From: Lachnospira hominis (ex Liu et al. 2021)
Lineage (GTDB): Bacteria > Bacillota > Clostridia > Lachnospirales > Lachnospiraceae
NCBI RefSeq assembly: GCF_014287955.1
Contig: NZ_JACOPD010000006.1
Coordinates: 169,588 to 233,587 of the forward strand
DNA length: 64,000 bases
Direction: 5' to 3'
Position numbers and translations under genes: made by a program. The number at the start of each line of letters is the position of its first letter. Within the stretch, counting starts at the first letter, position 1. The notes beneath the pieces are model-generated. The model saw nothing but the letters and a program-made list of their open reading frames with translations, was not told the DNA's origin and made no database searches. This document shows, in pieces, positions 63,042 through 64,000 of the stretch.

Positions 63042-63692
63042 ATGAGAGATAAATTCCAGAAAGAACTCGAAGAGCTTAATGAAGAAATTATTGAAATGGG
63101 TAAAATGATTGTATATGATATACAAAATGCTGTAAAAGCATTAGTTACACAGGATATAAATCTGGCAAAAGAAGCAATTCAATATGACTCATCAATAGAC
63201 AGACAGGAAAGAAACATCGAACATCTTTGCCTGAAGCTTCTTCTTGAGCAGCAGCCGGTGGCAGGAGATTTAAGAATCATATCATCGGCTTTAAAAATGA
63301 TAACAGACATGGAAAGAATAGGTGACCATGCAGCTGATATATCGGAACTTACAATACTTATGGCAAAAGAATCATATATAAAGCATCTTGAACATATACA
63401 GCTTATGGCTGAAATATCAATGACTATGCTTTCAGAAAGTCTTGACGCATATGTCGAAAAAGACTTAAAAAAAGCGGAAGCGGTAATAAAACGTGATGAT
63501 GAGGTTGATGATTTATTTGACAAAGTAAAGAATGAACTTATAAATATTATCCATGAAAATGTAAATGATGGCGAACAGGCAGCCAATCTTCTTATGGCAG
63601 CCAAATATATGGAAAGAATCGGCGATCATGCAACAAACATATCTGAGTGGGTAATATTTTCAATAACAGGAAAACACGAAGAAGAGCAGTAA
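63042..63692 (+). CDS. phoU: Phosphate signalling protein PhoU
   Basis: 216 residues from ATG 63042, which has AAAGGAG 7 bp upstream; the 12 codons before it overlap pstB and are not family-like. Two PhoU three-helix repeats, each with a metal-binding motif: DMERIGDHAADISE (about residue 90) and YMERIGDHATNISE (about 195). It lets Pst status repress the PhoR-type kinase and tunes transport. Last gene of the operon. Confidence 0.96.
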   Translation: MRDKFQKELEELNEEIIEMGKMIVYDIQNAVKALVTQDINLAKEAIQYDSSIDRQERNIEHLCLKLLLEQQPVAGDLRIISSALKMITDMERIGDHAADISELTILMAKESYIKHLEHIQLMAEISMTMLSESLDAYVEKDLKKAEAVIKRDDEVDDLFDKVKNELINIIHENVNDGEQAANLLMAAKYMERIGDHATNISEWVIFSITGKHEEEQ

Positions 63693-63740
63693 GAGTGTAA
63701 GTGGTAAACGGTAAATAATAAATAGTAAATAACAAACAGT

Positions 63741-63794
63741 AAAAGTGCTGACATATGTAAGAAACAATAGATTCTGAATGTGGCGGCACTTTTT
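63741..63794 (+). terminator. Terminator of the pst-phoU operon
   Basis: AAAAGTGC (63741-63748) pairs with GCACTTTT (63786-63793), followed by further T; a partial inner helix (TGxCAT/ATGTGG) extends it. Confidence 0.7.
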
Positions 63795-63869
63795 AATATG
63801 TTGTTGGAAACCGTTAAAAGCAGTAAATATAAGGCTTTGAACTGTTATAAAATATAAAAATGAAATAAA

Positions 63870-63943
63870 TGTAGAAAAAAATCAAAAAAAGTTAAAAAAA
63901 ATCAAAAAAAGGTGTTGACATATATAACCTCAGGTGATATTAT
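63870..63943 (+). promoter_or_regulatory. Strong promoter with upstream A-tracts, stable-RNA type
   Basis: TTGACA (63915-63920), 17-bp spacer, extended -10 TGA-TATTAT (63935-63943). Phased A-tracts at about 63878-63910 look like an UP element. GTCGC-CGCGA-GCGAC then forms a hairpin in the early transcript. No gene starts before the window ends; an rRNA or tRNA operon is the likely target. The rest of 63795-63870 shows nothing recognisable. Confidence 0.65.
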
Positions 63944-64000
63944 AATCAAGTCGCCGCGAGCGACACACAAAACAAATGACTTACAGGCCAGCAGACATGC

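Noticed and set aside
1..64000. Mobile elements, prophage or integrated plasmid
   Set aside because: No transposase, integrase, phage structural gene or target-site duplication was seen; all long frames belong to chromosomal families.

Overview
The window is a 64 kb piece of a low-GC Gram-positive chromosome, most likely a Clostridia/Lachnospiraceae member. The signs are AT-rich DNA with GGAGG-type ribosome-binding sites, a leucine T-box, sporulation genes (gpr, spoIIP), a DUF5688 gene, and a plant-polysaccharide outfit (cell-anchored GH5 cellulase, cytoplasmic pectinesterase). A pectin-using genus such as Lachnospira/[Eubacterium] eligens would fit, but that is inference. No prophage, insertion sequence or CRISPR array is seen. 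The bulk is conserved chromosome, cut at the left inside a MoxR gene and ending at the right in a strong stable-RNA-type promoter.

Layout. 1-3402: MoxR/DUF58/DUF4129-like operon. 3423-7696: leucine T-box and leuA, then a tightly overlapping maf, HAD phosphatase, small acidic protein and rlmH cluster. 7727-10807: NSS transporter with an unlisted 34-residue MetS-like partner, mscL with a zinc-ribbon tail, and a PpiC foldase. 10825-15140: a type IIA topoisomerase pair, probably topo IV. 15320-19337 (minus): argH and a YfhO membrane protein. 19490-26678: comEA, a two-component pair, a GerMN lipoprotein, comEC and holA. 26700-30186: MATE exporter, GH5 cellulase and rpsT. 30413-32575: gpr and spoIIP. 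32617-36278: a MocR regulator divergent from a DUF5688 gene with a long structured leader, tRNA-Arg(CCG) and rluF. 36288-43086: ligA, metA (acetyl type), a hypothetical, a second two-component pair and a lipoprotein. 43146-45453: pectinesterase, GNAT and an RpiB-family isomerase. 45680-49256: a sigma-70-like protein without region 4, directly followed by a 6S RNA gene and a SpoIID-type protein. 49221-57585: BrkB, scpAB, M18 peptidase, prmA, rsmE, cysteine desulfurase, thiI and an HPr-like protein. 57757-59094: mtaB. 59178-63692: a Pho-box-controlled pstSCAB-phoU operon.

The most interesting locus is 45606-47069. A protein collinear with housekeeping sigma through regions 1.1, 1.2, 2 and 3, but lacking region 4 and the aromatic -10 recognition segment, sits directly upstream of the 6S RNA gene, whose product binds sigma-70 holoenzyme. 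Other points of interest are the long leader and phased repeats in the MocR/DUF5688 intergenic region, a MtrAB-LpqB-like gene order placed between comEA and comEC, a possible AUA start for comEC, and an inverted plus tandem duplication of the 3' end of the topoisomerase A gene.
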